Assembly (NCBI GenBank): GCA_036012865.1 | Contig: DASCQC010000026.1 | Coordinates: 167,529 to 231,528 of the forward strand | Length of the DNA stretch: 64,000 bases | Direction: 5' to 3' | From: DASCQC01 sp036012865 | GTDB lineage: Bacteria > Pseudomonadota > Gammaproteobacteria > Comchoanobacterales > Comchoanobacteraceae | Shown: in pieces, positions 8,442 to 17,693 of the stretch | Numbering within the stretch: the first letter of the stretch is position 1 | How the letters are laid out: the number at the start of each line of letters is the position of its first letter | The notes under the pieces: model-generated | Databases searched by the model: none | The model's input: the letters and a program-made list of their open reading frames with translations, nothing else | What the model was told of the DNA's origin: nothing | Program-made: the position numbers and the translations under genes

Positions 8442-10652
8442 ATGCCCACTCAATTTGGTCTTCCTGGAGCAATCATTTATCAGATTCTTAATGGAAAATT
8501 CCGAGGAAATCATCTATCCGAACACCTTCAATCACTTCATCATGCGAGCCCTGAACACACCATCATAAAAACATTGATAGAAGGAGCTGTTGATGACTAT
8601 TCCACCCATACAACTCAATACAACCAAGCTCTTTTTAATGCCCTCACAACAACAACTCAAAAACTTATCCCTCAATCAGGCCTTGAAAATGTTGTTGAAT
8701 CCACCCTGGAATCTATCAAAAGCAATTCAAACTCCTTCCCCTTACTCCAAACCATTCTATCCATCAGAAAAGCCATAAAACCTAGCCCTGAATTCTCTTC
8801 ACTCTCCTTAAACCCTCCCAGATCTCCCATCAATCAAACACAAGCTACAAAAGAAGATCCAACAGATTCAACCCATGAAAGTTATTTTCAATCTCTTATT
8901 TCATCGACCGTTAGAAACACGATAAGTTACGTTAATGCAAGCGGAAACTCAGCTCAATACATCCTTGAAATAGCAAGCTTCATCATAGAAAAAATACTTG
9001 ATTTCAAAGAACTAGACACCAAATCCATCGAAACCTTTACATCCATTCATGCTAAATATGATGCCTTTATCAACTTAAACGGCATGTTTTCTCTGATCTG
9101 TGAAATAAATGCTTGCATAAAACTAGCCAACACTGAGACCCTCTCTCCCATTTACTCTAAAAACGAGGAACACTCAATCTGGACCCTATCTCTTCTTGCC
9201 GCTTTAACTGGAAAATATACCCATCAAGATGAAACCTATAGCCTTGAACCCTCATTGCACTGGCTAGACATTAAAAATAACTTTTTCAGCAATACCAAAG
9301 GGCTGCCCATCCCCTACCTCCTTTACTCCTGCAATATCAGCAGCGACGATATCCCCTCCTCAGTTAATAAGTATCTAGTTGACTCCATATCTTTTGATGA
9401 AACCAGAGAGATCTACCAATCACTCCCCTCTCAAAACACATCTCTCCCCATCAACAATCAAAACAAAAGAGATATTCAACTAGCCACAGCCACCTTTAAA
9501 GATCAGGAACTAAGCCCCTTTCAAACCCTCATACTACTATTTAAAAGCTTTAAAAAAGAAGATTACTCCTGCATCATAGAAACATGCATCCACTCTTTTT
9601 CTCATGACGAGATCATGAGTATATTACCCGTTCAAAATAACCCCACCTCAGATCTTTTAGAAACCGACACGTTATTACAACAAATTGCCAAAGGTCATAT
9701 TGAACATGTTGTCAAAATCATCAAAGAAACACCCACACTGATAACTCAAGTTATTTATTCACCGCAAACTAACATCATCCCAACACTACAAATCATATTA
9801 AGCTACCTCCAACCATCTCAACCAGACGATGCCATTGACCTGGGTTATTGGCTATACGACAAAGCTACCGTGTCAACGCAGCCCCCTAGTGATCACGCAG
9901 ATAAACCCTATCAACCCTCCATCATCACTCACACCCTGTTAGCCATAAAAGCTAAAGAGCAGCAACAACCTAATCTCTCACTTGGAATAATAAGCTTAAT
10001 ATCTCTACTCAAAACACTCAACCTTATTCAAACGATTGACGAAGAACTGCTTATCAACTATTTCAAGACCTATCAAACAGACAATCAGACTCAACCTGTC
10101 ACTGAAAAATCAAAACACGAGCCCACTTGGAACGAGATATTCCAAAAACACAAAGCAACCAGCCAAAGTTCCATTAAGGCCTTCCTAGCTACATTACTTT
10201 CTTCAATCATACCGACAAAACCCATCCAGGGGGTTATTGACACCTACTTAATGGATCAAAGCAATAACCTTGATGCAACACATCAGATTTCCAACGTGCT
10301 CTGGAATAGCATTCTGCATGAGATCATTCGTTTTGCTCTATTATTTTTTGTTGCTAGCATAGACATTAATATTGCTGTAAGCCTAGTGTTATACCTACCA
10401 ATAAGCACCTATACCATCTCTCAATTATGCATAGGGACAATACTTTATATTGGTGGAGCCACCCTGTCACTATATGCCACCAATAAGGCCTGGGATTTTA
10501 TTGGACAGTATATTTTCAATAAGGATCTGCCTAAACCAGTTCCCGTTAGAGAAGTTGCAACTTCAAGTTATTCTTTTAAACACATGGGCAATACGATTTA
10601 TAGGGCTTGTCAAAACGTACGTGATTGGATCATGCCTCAAAAAACCATTTAA
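8442..10652 (+). CDS. Large protein of unknown function with C-terminal membrane hairpin
   Basis: I do not recognise this 736-residue protein. It lacks a Sec signal peptide, is rich in Ser, Thr, Gln and Asn, and is predicted by eye to be mostly helical with no enzyme motif. Two hydrophobic stretches lie near the C-terminus (about residues 625-680), followed by a basic tail. Large orphan proteins with a late membrane hairpin are common among secreted effectors of Legionella-like bacteria, but nothing here proves secretion. It has its own promoter-like element, and it converges on adk with only 11 bases between the stop codons. Confidence 0.8.
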   Translation: MPTQFGLPGAIIYQILNGKFRGNHLSEHLQSLHHASPEHTIIKTLIEGAVDDYSTHTTQYNQALFNALTTTTQKLIPQSGLENVVESTLESIKSNSNSFPLLQTILSIRKAIKPSPEFSSLSLNPPRSPINQTQATKEDPTDSTHESYFQSLISSTVRNTISYVNASGNSAQYILEIASFIIEKILDFKELDTKSIETFTSIHAKYDAFINLNGMFSLICEINACIKLANTETLSPIYSKNEEHSIWTLSLLAALTGKYTHQDETYSLEPSLHWLDIKNNFFSNTKGLPIPYLLYSCNISSDDIPSSVNKYLVDSISFDETREIYQSLPSQNTSLPINNQNKRDIQLATATFKDQELSPFQTLILLFKSFKKEDYSCIIETCIHSFSHDEIMSILPVQNNPTSDLLETDTLLQQIAKGHIEHVVKIIKETPTLITQVIYSPQTNIIPTLQIILSYLQPSQPDDAIDLGYWLYDKATVSTQPPSDHADKPYQPSIITHTLLAIKAKEQQQPNLSLGIISLISLLKTLNLIQTIDEELLINYFKTYQTDNQTQPVTEKSKHEPTWNEIFQKHKATSQSSIKAFLATLLSSIIPTKPIQGVIDTYLMDQSNNLDATHQISNVLWNSILHEIIRFALLFFVASIDINIAVSLVLYLPISTYTISQLCIGTILYIGGATLSLYATNKAWDFIGQYIFNKDLPKPVPVREVATSSYSFKHMGNTIYRACQNVRDWIMPQKTI

Positions 10653-10663
10653 AGAACCGGCCT

Positions 10664-11308
10664 CTATTTGTTTTTTAAATCCAGGTATTCTTTGATCGTT
10701 AAAAATATTTCTTCCGCCGCAAGGCCTGTAGAATGAATAGTTTTCTGCTCAATTTGACTTGCCAGATAGTCAAGCACCGGAAAAGTTGACTCATTAAAAA
10801 CTTGAAAACGGTCTCTTATTCGCTCAGGATAATCATCTTTGCGACGTATTAACGGCTCATGAGTAATATCATCTAAACCTTCATTTTTAGGTGGGTTATA
10901 AACAGTATGATAAACACGGCCGGAGGCTACATGAATTCGTCGGTTAGACAAACGCTGAATAATGGCCTCTTGCTCAACCTCTAAATACAAAACACAGCTA
11001 AAATCAAAACCCATCGTTAGAAGAGTTTTCGCCTGTTGTAAAGTTCGAGGAAAACCATCAAGGATAAAGCCATTTTGACAATCTGGCTGGGATAATCGCT
11101 GTCTTAGCAAATTAAACATCAGCTCATCATCAACCAATCCACCCGCATCCAAGATAGAACCTACCTTGACACCCAACGGGCTTTTTGATGCCACAGCCGA
11201 GCGCAAGATATCTCCGGTAGAAACGTGCTGCCATGAAAACTCATTCGCAATCAACGCTGCTTGTGTACCTTTTCCAGCCCCTGGAGCTCCAAATAAAATA
11301 ATATTCAC
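10664..11308 (-). CDS. adk: Adenylate kinase
   Basis: Adk interconverts ATP plus AMP with two ADP. The preferred start is the GTG at 11308, with an AGGAG ribosome-binding site eight bases upstream. This gives 214 residues (E. coli Adk is 214) beginning VNIILFGAPGAGKGT, with the P-loop at 7-15. The open frame reaches 11371, but the extra 21 residues are foreign to the family. DGFPRT and the LID region are present. The LID positions (RIHVASGRVYH, then YNPPK) lack the zinc-binding cysteines of Gram-positive enzymes, as expected. It is the last gene of a short minus-strand series behind two small exported or membrane genes. Confidence 0.95.
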   Translation of the reverse strand: MNIILFGAPGAGKGTQAALIANEFSWQHVSTGDILRSAVASKSPLGVKVGSILDAGGLVDDELMFNLLRQRLSQPDCQNGFILDGFPRTLQQAKTLLTMGFDFSCVLYLEVEQEAIIQRLSNRRIHVASGRVYHTVYNPPKNEGLDDITHEPLIRRKDDYPERIRDRFQVFNESTFPVLDYLASQIEQKTIHSTGLAAEEIFLTIKEYLDLKNK

Positions 11309-11316
11309 CCAGACTC

Positions 11317-11637
11317 CTATATGCCTGGCATGGGTAAAAAAGCTAAACCCATCAGTGCTAATGCCGCACAAAACGTTGCTAATACAGCCCCAAATTTAAC
11401 ACTCTCGGGGTGAGACTTATACTTTCCATATTGAGACATGGCACCAAATAAAACACCCACACCACTGACAAATAAGACCACATTTAAAAAGTCATTAATC
11501 GAAGATTGAAAATCATTAACACGACCCACAATGCCGCCATCGTCTACATAACTCTTGGGAGCTATGTAAGCCAACACCTCTGTGCTGTAAACAGATAAAC
11601 ATAAAAGCCAAAAATGTGGACTGTATTTATTCAACAT
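11317..11637 (-). CDS. Small membrane protein, pilin/IcmD-like topology, unknown function
   Basis: A 106-residue protein starting at the ATG at 11637, which overlaps the preceding gene by 11 bases and has GGGAAG upstream. It has an N-terminal hydrophobic stretch that may be a signal peptide (ending near VLAYIAP), a short linker, then two hydrophobic helices separated by a basic turn (QYGKYKSHPESVK). That plan resembles small type IV secretion proteins such as VirB2/TrbC pilins or Dot/Icm IcmD. The resemblance is topological only. It is likely co-transcribed with the gene before it and with adk (8 bases to the adk GTG). Confidence 0.7.
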   Translation of the reverse strand: MLNKYSPHFWLLCLSVYSTEVLAYIAPKSYVDDGGIVGRVNDFQSSINDFLNVVLFVSGVGVLFGAMSQYGKYKSHPESVKFGAVLATFCAALALMGLAFLPMPGI

Positions 11638-12013
11638 GTGTCTTCCCAAATCTTGAAAACTTAATTCCTACCATGCCCTGTGCACCCTTGAGGATCAAGG
11701 TTCCATTGTAGCGAACACCTCCTAAAGGATCAACGATTAATGATCCTTTCAAAGCACCTTTCCACCTAATCACACCGTTAAAACAACAACATCCATCTAT
11801 TTTAACACACAAACAACCCTCCCCATTATCCCGATTTTCAATATCAAATGGATAAGAAGTCTCTTCAATTAAGCACCTAACCTGCACACGATATACCATC
11901 GACATAACACATTGGTCCATGCTTGATAAACTCATTGGAAAATAGGTAATTTTACCTGGGTATGCAAGGCTAACTATAGGCACAAAAACTAGGAAAAATA
12001 TATATTTTATCAC
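11627..12013 (-). CDS. Exported cysteine-rich protein of unknown function
   Basis: A 128-residue protein with a clear Sec-type signal peptide (MIKYIFFLVFVPIVSLAYPG, cleavage likely near residue 17). The mature part has a cysteine cluster (CLCVKIDGCCCF, about residues 67-78) followed by a beta-rich glycine-containing tail. I do not recognise the family. It overlaps the next small membrane-protein gene by 11 bases, suggesting a coupled pair. Together they look like parts of an envelope structure, but no secretion or pilus genes are visible in the window to confirm this. Confidence 0.7.
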   Translation of the reverse strand: MIKYIFFLVFVPIVSLAYPGKITYFPMSLSSMDQCVMSMVYRVQVRCLIEETSYPFDIENRDNGEGCLCVKIDGCCCFNGVIRWKGALKGSLIVDPLGGVRYNGTLILKGAQGMVGIKFSRFGKTHVE

Positions 12014-12078
12014 GTATCATATACTAGTAGACGTTGAGATTACGTCAATACCCGAACAATCGTGATGATTAATAACAA

Positions 12079-13329
12079 CTATACATCAATACATTCAGGG
12101 CTCTTTTTTTCGAGATAGACATAGTCAACCGTATTTTGAGATATATCCAAAACCTCAATATAATAACACCCAATAAGAAAACCCACAGCCCCCTGAGGTA
12201 TCGCCTCTAAATGCTCAATGATCATGCCTGATATTGTATTTGGACCTGAAACGGGCAACTGAAAATCCAACAACCTATTAACATCCCTTACCGATAGTTG
12301 CGCGTCCACCATAAAACCCTGACCTTTTCTTCTTATTTTTCCTGACTTCATAGGGTTACTTTCACGATAATGCCCAATGATTTCTTCAATGATGTCATGC
12401 ATCGATATGGCACCACAAACAACCCCGTATTCATCCACGACAACAGACCAAATAACCTCATGATTTTTTTGAAAATTCATTATCTGTCGCAACACCGCTG
12501 TGCCTTCTGGAACAAAAACAACCGGCTTCAGCGAAAATACCAAACTATTTTTGTTAAAAGCCCCTTTGTTCAAGAGCCTGATAACATCAGAAACAAACAA
12601 ACAACCGAGAACATCATCAATGCTTTTGCGATAAACCAAATACTGTGAATGTTTTGCGTGCCCCAAAAACCTTTGAACTTTATCCCACCCCCAAGTAATG
12701 TCTAGGCCAACAACATCTTTTTTTGGAATCATAATATCATTCACTGACAGCTGATCAAGATCTAGTAATCCCATTAACATTTGCTGATCCTGATCAGAAA
12801 GATCAACAGTATCCACATTAACCATTTGCCTGATATCTTCTTTTCCTACCTTTTCAACCAAGGGCTTATCAGCTATTTTAGTCGGTATAAAAAACCCTGA
12901 AAACCAATCAATAATGGTCACAATTGGGCCAAGAAACCATTCAAAAATACTCACAATCCAAACGGCACTAATGGCTATTTTCTCAGCATTACGCGTCGCT
13001 AATGTTTTGGGTAATACCTCTGCAAATACTAGAACGATAAATGATAATAACAAGGTAGAGACAGGAACATAGCTATCTCCAAAATAGCCTATTGTTATCA
13101 TAGTGACCAATGAGGTAACAGCAATATTTGCCACATTATTACCCACCAAAACAACACCCAAAAATCTTTCCGGTTTTTTCAAATAATGAATAACTTTTCT
13201 TGCTGCTGGAAGAGTTTTAGCTAAGTACTGCAAGCGATAACGATTGGAACTCAAAATAGCCGTTTCAGTTCCCGAAAAAAATGCCGAGCATAAAATAAGA
13301 CTCAGTATCAATATACTATCCATGATCAT
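12079..13329 (-). CDS. corB: CorB/HlyC-CorC family membrane protein (DUF21-CBS-CorC_HlyC)
   Basis: The 416-residue protein has four hydrophobic segments of a DUF21 domain (about residues 1-180; note SGTETAILSSNRYR early on), a CBS pair (about 195-320, with VPEGTAVLRQIMNF and VVDEYGVVCGAISMHDIIEEIIG) and a C-terminal CorC_HlyC domain. CorB/YfjD-type proteins are linked to magnesium or cobalt resistance and efflux, and recent work on relatives supports Mg2+ transport. It follows ypjD by 17 bases, and both are divergent from ffh, the arrangement also found in E. coli. Confidence 0.9.
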   Translation of the reverse strand: MIMDSILILSLILCSAFFSGTETAILSSNRYRLQYLAKTLPAARKVIHYLKKPERFLGVVLVGNNVANIAVTSLVTMITIGYFGDSYVPVSTLLLSFIVLVFAEVLPKTLATRNAEKIAISAVWIVSIFEWFLGPIVTIIDWFSGFFIPTKIADKPLVEKVGKEDIRQMVNVDTVDLSDQDQQMLMGLLDLDQLSVNDIMIPKKDVVGLDITWGWDKVQRFLGHAKHSQYLVYRKSIDDVLGCLFVSDVIRLLNKGAFNKNSLVFSLKPVVFVPEGTAVLRQIMNFQKNHEVIWSVVVDEYGVVCGAISMHDIIEEIIGHYRESNPMKSGKIRRKGQGFMVDAQLSVRDVNRLLDFQLPVSGPNTISGMIIEHLEAIPQGAVGFLIGCYYIEVLDISQNTVDYVYLEKKSPECIDV

Positions 13330-13346
13330 TTGACAACCCTATTCCT

Positions 13347-14072
13347 TTATAAACTCAATAAATAACACCAGATAATTCCCATATAAAGCATGCATTGACA
13401 AGATACCCTATCACCTCGACGATGCTTTTTATAATCAAAAAGACCTTTGAGGACTAACACCCATAATACCATAGAAAATAAAGTTGCAACATTCCAAGAC
13501 CAGGATTCCAGCAAAAAGCCGCTCATCACGACAAGGGTCAACGCCACTGCATTGGCAAATAATAAAACCATCATCATATCATTAATAAACTCCAACGAAG
13601 GATAATCATATTGCAATAACATCGGTTCTTTCGACTTCATGGATACATGCTGCCATCGATGCAATATCAAAACCCCCAACCAAACAAACATCCATGCAAT
13701 AGATACCGAAGCCATTACCCCATGAACCATTAACATAGGAGATAATTGTGCTGAATGAGCCAAAACTGCTGTTAACAACAATAATGACCCTATCAAAGAG
13801 TAACAAGCCACCGCTAACCACTCCTTTAAAAAGGGCAATAAGATAAACCAAAGGATCATAGAATAATAGGCTATATGTAGGGGTGGCAGCCCTGTGACCC
13901 GCACATCATATGCGACAATGAGCAACATCACCGTTAACAGAAAAATACGAATATAGTTTTTACATTGAATCAAAGGTTTTTGTGAAATAGCTGACGCTGC
14001 TTCCACCCAAGCATACAAAAGCCATCCTGCAGACTGTAAAACCCAAAACAATGAATATATAGGCAATTGCAA
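13347..14072 (-). CDS. ypjD: YpjD/CcsA-like inner membrane protein
   Basis: A 241-residue polytopic protein with about eight hydrophobic helices, resembling the cytochrome c assembly (CcsA/CcmF) fold found in E. coli YpjD. The segment following QYDYPSLE, and its place between corB and ffh, support the YpjD call. The start appears to be TTG (no ATG is available near the expected N-terminus), preceded by an AGGG. The role is uncertain; family members are sometimes linked to CorB-type Mg2+ transporters. Sequence similarity is modest, so gene order carries much of the argument. Confidence 0.75.
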   Translation of the reverse strand: MQLPIYSLFWVLQSAGWLLYAWVEAASAISQKPLIQCKNYIRIFLLTVMLLIVAYDVRVTGLPPLHIAYYSMILWFILLPFLKEWLAVACYSLIGSLLLLTAVLAHSAQLSPMLMVHGVMASVSIAWMFVWLGVLILHRWQHVSMKSKEPMLLQYDYPSLEFINDMMMVLLFANAVALTLVVMSGFLLESWSWNVATLFSMVLWVLVLKGLFDYKKHRRGDRVSCQCMLYMGIIWCYLLSL

Positions 14073-14285
14073 AATTAAAACCCTATGGTCAGACCCTGAA
14101 AAATATAAACTCTATTATCAATAATACACTATTTCTATCCAACGATGCTAGATTATTTTAATATTATTATCAGAGGATTGAGAAAACACACCCCCTCATG
14201 AAAACCAAATATCTACCGTATTAACAAAATATTCTCAATATATTTCTACCTGGTAACTTCGGAGCTATAATTTTGATAATGAAGT

Positions 14286-14294
14286 TGCTATAAT
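14286..14294 (+). promoter_or_regulatory. Extended -10 promoter of the ffh operon
   Basis: TGCTATAAT (TG at 14286, TATAAT at 14289-14294) is an extended -10 element about 28 bases before the ffh ATG. No convincing -35 is visible, which extended -10 promoters can tolerate. Confidence 0.55.
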
Positions 14295-14322
14295 GCGGAT
14301 CAGTTTATAGGAAAATGATATT

Positions 14323-15693
14323 ATGTTCACCCAATTAAGTAAAAAACTAACTCAAGCTTTTAAACACTTGAAGGGGCAAAGCACATTAAGTGAAAAAAAC
14401 CTACAACCTGCCATTGAAGATATTAAAATCGCACTATTAGATGCTGATGTAGCACTAGAGGTTGTTGATCAGTTCATTGATAATGTCAAAAACAAGTCCC
14501 TCGGTACGAAAGTACTCGAACAAGTTAACCCCACGCAGTTTTTTATTAAAATCATCCAAGATGAACTGATTAATGTTTTAGGTTCCAGTGAAGAAGAGTG
14601 TCAATTAAAACTAAACTGTCAGCCACCTGCAGTCATCTTAATGGCCGGGCTGCAAGGTTCGGGTAAGACAACCACAACGGCAAAACTAGCAAAATGGCTT
14701 ACCGAAAAACAAAAAAAACAAGTGATGTTAACATCCGTTGATATCTATCGCCCTGCTGCCTTGGAGCAGATCAGACAACTCGCAGAACAAACTAACATCC
14801 AAACATCAACACTCGACAGCCAACTCAAACCTCTTGAAATTGTAACGAGAGCTATAGAAGATGCTAAACGAAGAATGGTAGATGTCCTCATTATTGATAC
14901 AGCAGGGCGAACTCACATCGACACCACCATGATGGATGAAATAAAACAAGTTCACGCACAAGCTAAACCTGTTGAAACATTATTTGTCGTCGATAGCATG
15001 ACAGGACAAGATGCCTGTCATTCTGCAAAAGAGTTTGCTAACACACTCCCTCTCACCGGAATCATCCTCACCAAGACAGAAAGCGACCATAGAGGCGGTG
15101 CCGCCCTTTCCGTGAGACATATCACCCAACAACCTATTAAATTTATTGGGGTGGGCGAAAGAGTTGATGACTTAGATTACTTTTCACCAAAAAGAGTGGC
15201 CGGAAAGATACTTGATATGGGAGATATTGTCTCTTTGGTTGAAAAAGTACAATCGCATGTCAGTCAATCTGAAAGTGAAGAAGCCATTAAAAAATTCAAA
15301 AAAGGATCGATGGATTTTAATGACTTTAAAAAACAATTATCGCTCATGAAAAAGATGGGTGGGCTTTCATCTATTCTCTCCATGATGCCTGGCATGAATC
15401 AAATGTCTGGCATGATAGACGCTGCCGCCAATGAAGATAAATTCAAGTATATAGAGGCCATGATAGACTCAATGACAACCAAAGAAAGACATTTTACCCA
15501 CCTGCTTAAACAGTCATCTCGACAACGACGTATTACCCAAGGATCAGGGACGTCAATGTCCGACCTTCGCGACCTACTTAAGCAGTTCGAAAAGATGAAA
15601 AAAATGATGGGAAAAATGAAAGGACAAAAGATGCAAAAGCTGATGGAACAAATGAAAGGCAACTCCTCAGGTCAATTTGATGATCTTTTTTAG
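14323..15693 (+). CDS. ffh: Signal recognition particle GTPase Ffh
   Basis: Ffh binds signal sequences of nascent inner-membrane proteins and, with 4.5S RNA and FtsY, delivers ribosomes to SecYEG. The 456-residue protein has the N domain, the GTPase G domain (AGLQGSGKTTTTAKLA from residue 108; DTAGR; TKTESDHRGGAALS) and a methionine-rich M domain (about 330-456, MKKMGG...MMPGM) that binds RNA and signal peptide. Length is normal. It heads an ffh-rpsP-rimM-trmD-rplS series on the same strand. Confidence 0.98.
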   Translation: MFTQLSKKLTQAFKHLKGQSTLSEKNLQPAIEDIKIALLDADVALEVVDQFIDNVKNKSLGTKVLEQVNPTQFFIKIIQDELINVLGSSEEECQLKLNCQPPAVILMAGLQGSGKTTTTAKLAKWLTEKQKKQVMLTSVDIYRPAALEQIRQLAEQTNIQTSTLDSQLKPLEIVTRAIEDAKRRMVDVLIIDTAGRTHIDTTMMDEIKQVHAQAKPVETLFVVDSMTGQDACHSAKEFANTLPLTGIILTKTESDHRGGAALSVRHITQQPIKFIGVGERVDDLDYFSPKRVAGKILDMGDIVSLVEKVQSHVSQSESEEAIKKFKKGSMDFNDFKKQLSLMKKMGGLSSILSMMPGMNQMSGMIDAAANEDKFKYIEAMIDSMTTKERHFTHLLKQSSRQRRITQGSGTSMSDLRDLLKQFEKMKKMMGKMKGQKMQKLMEQMKGNSSGQFDDLF

Positions 15694-15771
15694 ATATTTT
15701 GTTGAAAGACCTTTCTTTTTAACTAAAATTCAATTAGGATATGCATCAGTTTAATTTTCAAGGTAATACGA

Positions 15772-16044
15772 ATGCTTACAATACGACTTGCAAGACAAGG
15801 TAGAAAAAAAGTTCCATTTTATCATATGGTGGTTGCAGATAAACGATCTCCAAGAGATAGCAACTACATTGAAAAAGTTGGCCATTACAACCCGCTTAAT
15901 CACGGCGAACCTACTCGATTAGTTCTCGAACGCATCACTCATTGGTTGACTCAAGGAGCCCACCCTTCGGCGAGAGTTAAAAATATCATCAAACAATACA
16001 CCAAAGCAGCCAATCAGTCAGATAAGAAAAAAACAGAGGCTTAA
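15772..16044 (+). CDS. rpsP: 30S ribosomal protein bS16
   Basis: The 90-residue protein starts MLTIRLARQGRKKVPFYHMV and contains RDSNYIEKVGHYNPL, both diagnostic for bS16, a 30S assembly protein. An AGGT lies upstream of the ATG. It follows ffh by 78 bases and comes one base before the proposed rimM start, in the usual rpsP-rimM-trmD-rplS order. Confidence 0.98.
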   Translation: MLTIRLARQGRKKVPFYHMVVADKRSPRDSNYIEKVGHYNPLNHGEPTRLVLERITHWLTQGAHPSARVKNIIKQYTKAANQSDKKKTEA

Positions 16045-16045
16045 C

Positions 16046-16567
16046 ATCGGAAACATACCTTCTTCTGAGCACAGCAAAAACCGTGTAACCATAGGAAGAG
16101 TTGGAAAACCTTATGGGGTTTATGGGTGGGTGTTTATAGATTCATTCACTGAACCTAGCTCCAACCTTTTTAAGTACAACCCATGTTATTTAGGGAACTC
16201 ATCGACACCTCTTAAGGTTGTAGAATATAAAAGTCATAACAAACGGTGGGTTGCCAAAATCGATGGCAATGAAACACCTGAAAACGCACGTCATCTCACC
16301 CATCAAGAAATAACCATCACCCGTGAATCTTTACCCCCTTTAAAGAACCATGATGAATTCTATTGGTGTGACCTAATTGGCTTCAATATATACAACCTTG
16401 ATCATGATCACCTAGGAGAAATTACCAGTTTTTTCGAAACGGGATCCAATGACGTTATGATTGTAAAAAAAACAAACGGCAGTGAAACCTATATACCTTT
16501 CCTCAAAAGATTTATTACAGAGATTGACCCTAAACAAAAAAAAATCACCATGAACTGGAAAGACTAG
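16046..16567 (+). CDS. rimM: Ribosome maturation factor RimM, apparently with an AUC start
   Basis: RimM binds uS19 and helps mature the 30S head. The conserved N-terminal block (RVTIGRVGKPYGVYGW) is encoded from about 16082, upstream of the first GTG in frame (16130). No ATG, GTG or TTG occurs in frame between that block and rpsP. The best start is ATC at 16046, one base after the rpsP stop, with AGAGG six bases upstream (16035-16039); this gives 173 residues, close to E. coli RimM (182). The C-terminal PRC-barrel part (CDLIGFNIYNLDHDHLGEI) is intact. An AUA at 16055 is a poorer choice because of spacing. Confidence 0.88.
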   Translation: MGNIPSSEHSKNRVTIGRVGKPYGVYGWVFIDSFTEPSSNLFKYNPCYLGNSSTPLKVVEYKSHNKRWVAKIDGNETPENARHLTHQEITITRESLPPLKNHDEFYWCDLIGFNIYNLDHDHLGEITSFFETGSNDVMIVKKTNGSETYIPFLKRFITEIDPKQKKITMNWKD

Positions 16568-16573
16568 GCCTCC

Positions 16574-17350
16574 ATGATTTATTTTGATTTTGTAACTTTA
16601 TTTCCTGAAATGATGGATTCTTTAAACTGGGGCATTGTTGGCCAAGCTCAACATAAAAACCTGATTCGGTTACAAAACTGGAACCCCTTAATACATCGAG
16701 ATAAAAAATACCCTCACATAGATGACAAACCTTATGGTGGCGGCCCCGGAATGATTCTATCAGCCAAGCCACTGATTAACTGTGTTGAGTCCATACCCGC
16801 CCGAAGTAAGAAGAGATGTATCGTATCTTTAACACCTGACGGCACACCCTTTACACAACAACATGCACTCAAATTTGCCCAAATGGAGCAAATTATTCTA
16901 ATTTGTGGTAGATATGAAGGGTTTGATGCACGAATTAATCAAATAATTGTTGACGAGTCGATCTCAATCGGCGATTATGTGCTCTCTGGAGGAGAACTAC
17001 CTGCAATGGTTGTTTGTGACTCAGTCTGTAGACATGTTCCGGGTGTTCTTGGCAACCATTTAGCCTCGACACATGATTCATTCTCAGATGGGTTACTTGA
17101 ACACCCACAGTTCACAAGACCGCGCAGTTACCGACAGATAGAAGTACCTGAGGTACTGACATCTGGAAACCACTCCAAAGTGAATGCATGGCAGCATCAG
17201 CAACAACTGGGTAAAACCTGGTTAAAAAGGCCAGAGCTGTTAATTAACAGGCCAATGTCACAACGTGATATTGATCTGTTGCAACTATATATGAATGAGT
17301 ATTTTGAGAAAGAAGGCGAAGATTATGAGCAACCTAATAGATCAAATTGA
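16574..17350 (+). CDS. trmD: tRNA (guanine(37)-N(1))-methyltransferase TrmD
   Basis: TrmD makes m1G37 in tRNAs that read CNN/GNN codons, preventing frameshifts. The 258-residue protein has the SPOUT knot with ICGRYEGFDARI, SIGDYVLSGGELPAMV and the C-terminal LLEHPQFTRPRSY, all strong family signatures, and PYGGGPGM near residue 57. It follows rimM by six bases and overlaps the start of rplS by 26 bases. Confidence 0.98.
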   Translation: MIYFDFVTLFPEMMDSLNWGIVGQAQHKNLIRLQNWNPLIHRDKKYPHIDDKPYGGGPGMILSAKPLINCVESIPARSKKRCIVSLTPDGTPFTQQHALKFAQMEQIILICGRYEGFDARINQIIVDESISIGDYVLSGGELPAMVVCDSVCRHVPGVLGNHLASTHDSFSDGLLEHPQFTRPRSYRQIEVPEVLTSGNHSKVNAWQHQQQLGKTWLKRPELLINRPMSQRDIDLLQLYMNEYFEKEGEDYEQPNRSN

Positions 17351-17693
17351 ACAAGAGCAGATGCAAGGTAAAATCATCCCTGACTTCAGGAGTGGTGACA
17401 CTGTCTGCGTCAAAGTAAAGGTAAAAGAAGGCACACGAACTCGTTTACAATCGTTTGAAGGCGTTGTTATTAGCAAACGAAACCGCGCTTTAAACTCCTC
17501 TTTTATTGTCAGAAAGATATCTTATGGCGAGGGAGTAGAACGGACCTTTCAAACCTACAGTGATAGCATAGATTCCATTGCTGTAATGAGAAGAGGCTCT
17601 GTCAGACGAGCAAAACTTCATTACCTACGTGGACTAAGCTCTAAAGCTGCTAGAATCAAAGAGAAAATTGTTAAAAAGACAACCTCTGAATAA
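17325..17693 (+). CDS. rplS: 50S ribosomal protein bL19
   Basis: bL19 sits at the subunit interface. The start chosen is the ATG at 17325 (MSNLIDQIEQEQ), matching homologue N-termini, although the frame is open from 17295. It therefore begins inside the end of trmD and gives 122 residues. FEGVVISKRNR, RKISYGEGVERTFQTYS and the C-terminal LHYLRGLSSKAARIKEK are typical. A weak AT-rich hairpin (17729-17750, 8-base stem, 6-base loop) follows but lacks a U tract, so it is not a clear terminator. Confidence 0.98.
   Translation: MSNLIDQIEQEQMQGKIIPDFRSGDTVCVKVKVKEGTRTRLQSFEGVVISKRNRALNSSFIVRKISYGEGVERTFQTYSDSIDSIAVMRRGSVRRAKLHYLRGLSSKAARIKEKIVKKTTSE

Noticed and set aside
17295..17324. Upstream start for rplS
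   Set aside because: The ten extra residues do not occur in bL19 homologues, which begin MSN-I/L.
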